Below are positions 63,623 to 64,000 of a stretch of 64,000 nt of DNA, one piece after another. The DNA lies in NCBI RefSeq assembly GCF_002980575.1, contig NZ_PVBS01000002.1, forward strand, positions 248,001 to 312,000, in the 5' to 3' direction. The translations under genes were made by a program, and so were the position numbers. Source of the stretch: Sphingobacterium gobiense. Its GTDB lineage: Bacteria; Bacteroidota; Bacteroidia; Sphingobacteriales; Sphingobacteriaceae. The notes below the pieces were generated by a model. That model was given only the letters and a program-made list of their open reading frames with translations. It did no database searches and was not told the origin of the DNA. The number at the start of each line of letters is the position of its first letter. The stretch's first letter is position 1.

Positions 63623-64000
63623 GCTTTAATCGGTATAGGATAAGACGAGCGGCCATAACGCCGTGATTGACAATATTGGGGAACGTGCCATAATGCTTTT
63701 TGAAAATCGTATACCGCTCATTCAAACTCTGTCTGTGACGTTTTTGAGTCATTCCGCCAACAAGGTATTTAGCTACATGTTGGTTCACATTTTTTATTTT
63801 GTTCGCCTTTTTTGCAGCGCGAATTACCCAATCAACATCTGCGCTGAGTTGGTATTGTAGGTCATAAGGTTCAGCAAGACTTCGTTTTACGTAAATTGCT
63901 TGATGGCAGATATTCATGCCGTACCGAAATGATTTCCAGTTGAAACGTGGTGGTACGCTATGGCGGCGATTGCCTAGAATGTTGCGCTCTTCGTCTATTA
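63603..64000 (-). CDS. Family-2 glycosyltransferase, C-terminal part (continues past the window)
   Basis: The frame is open to the window edge on the minus strand, so only the C-terminal 130 or so residues are present. An internal ATG at 63917 is not the true start: the upstream codons continue the fold (ILGNRRHSVPPRFNWKSFRYG). Recognisable is the acceptor-side segment HQAIYVKRSLAEPYDLQYQLSADVDWVIRAAKK, typical of WcaA-like GT2 enzymes, followed by a basic helical tail. Donor and acceptor are unknown. Confidence 0.8.
   Translation of the reverse strand, partial: IDEERNILGNRRHSVPPRFNWKSFRYGMNICHQAIYVKRSLAEPYDLQYQLSADVDWVIRAAKKANKIKNVNQHVAKYLVGGMTQKRHRQSLNERYTIFKKHYGTFPNIVNHGVMAARLILYRLKHGKTRE

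Overview
The window looks like a chromosomal segment of a Bacteroidota bacterium, most probably from the Sphingobacteriaceae. The reasons are a FecR/SusC/SusD locus with an STN-bearing SusC, a DUF4293-type membrane protein, a PorT-like barrel, a flexirubin/aryl-polyene-type ketosynthase cluster, promoters with the Bacteroidota TAnnTTTG -7 element, and weak Shine-Dalgarno signals. Genus cannot be fixed from the sequence alone. No phage, insertion sequence, CRISPR array or rRNA operon is visible. There is one tRNA gene, tRNA-Gly(GCC).

Layout. 0.1-11.1 kb is a polysaccharide-utilisation-type locus: FecR anti-sigma factor, SusC with STN domain, SusD, a secreted-type FAD oxidoreductase, an uncharacterised secreted protein and a GH78-like alpha-L-rhamnosidase. 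11.1-24.8 kb is mostly housekeeping: M3 peptidase, outer-membrane barrel, ABC exporter, truA, ung, an Lrp/AsnC regulator and sufBCD. 24.9-34.6 kb holds tRNA-Gly, a COG2509-type flavoprotein, a lemA-TPM-TPM trio, a TlpA-like thioredoxin, pgi, prfB (with its programmed +1 frameshift), dcd and a 2OG-Fe(II) oxygenase. 35.0-50.9 kb is a 15-gene, one-direction aryl-polyene/flexirubin-type cluster: thioesterase, ketosynthases, a chain-length-factor-like KS, ACP, dehydratase, NodB deacetylase, LolA-like carrier, lipoprotein, GT2-DUF2062, MMPL-acyltransferase fusion, phytoene-desaturase-like flavoprotein and a PaaK-like ligase. 51.3-64 kb carries a SNF2 helicase, dapF, an HtrA/DegP protease, a low-Mr phosphatase, a cyclophilin, exonuclease III, a hybrid histidine kinase, trhO, a DUF3820 protein and the end of a GT2 glycosyltransferase.

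Two non-coding signals stand out. (1) Inside the polyene cluster, the AT-rich gap 36602-36966 contains fifteen boxes (consensus TAACGTTA; 13 exact ACGT cores plus one ACAT and one GCGT) starting every 21 bp without a single slip from 36612 to 36906. The last two overlap a good TTG-N19-TAnnTTTG promoter for the downstream genes. (2) A family of long, modular, hairpin-rich intergenic repeats occurs six times plus one fragment (about 16.6, 26.7, 34.7, 43.15, 50.9, 54.2 and 63.1 kb). Modules keep a fixed order and show compensatory base changes in their stems, and their ends are terminator-like hairpins that abut promoters or gene 3' ends. A separate 37-bp block sits at an identical distance from the -7 elements of the 2OG-oxygenase and trhO genes, suggesting a shared operator.

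All calls are made by eye from sequence and family knowledge; no database search was run. Domain positions are approximate, and residue numbers are given only where counted from the coordinates.
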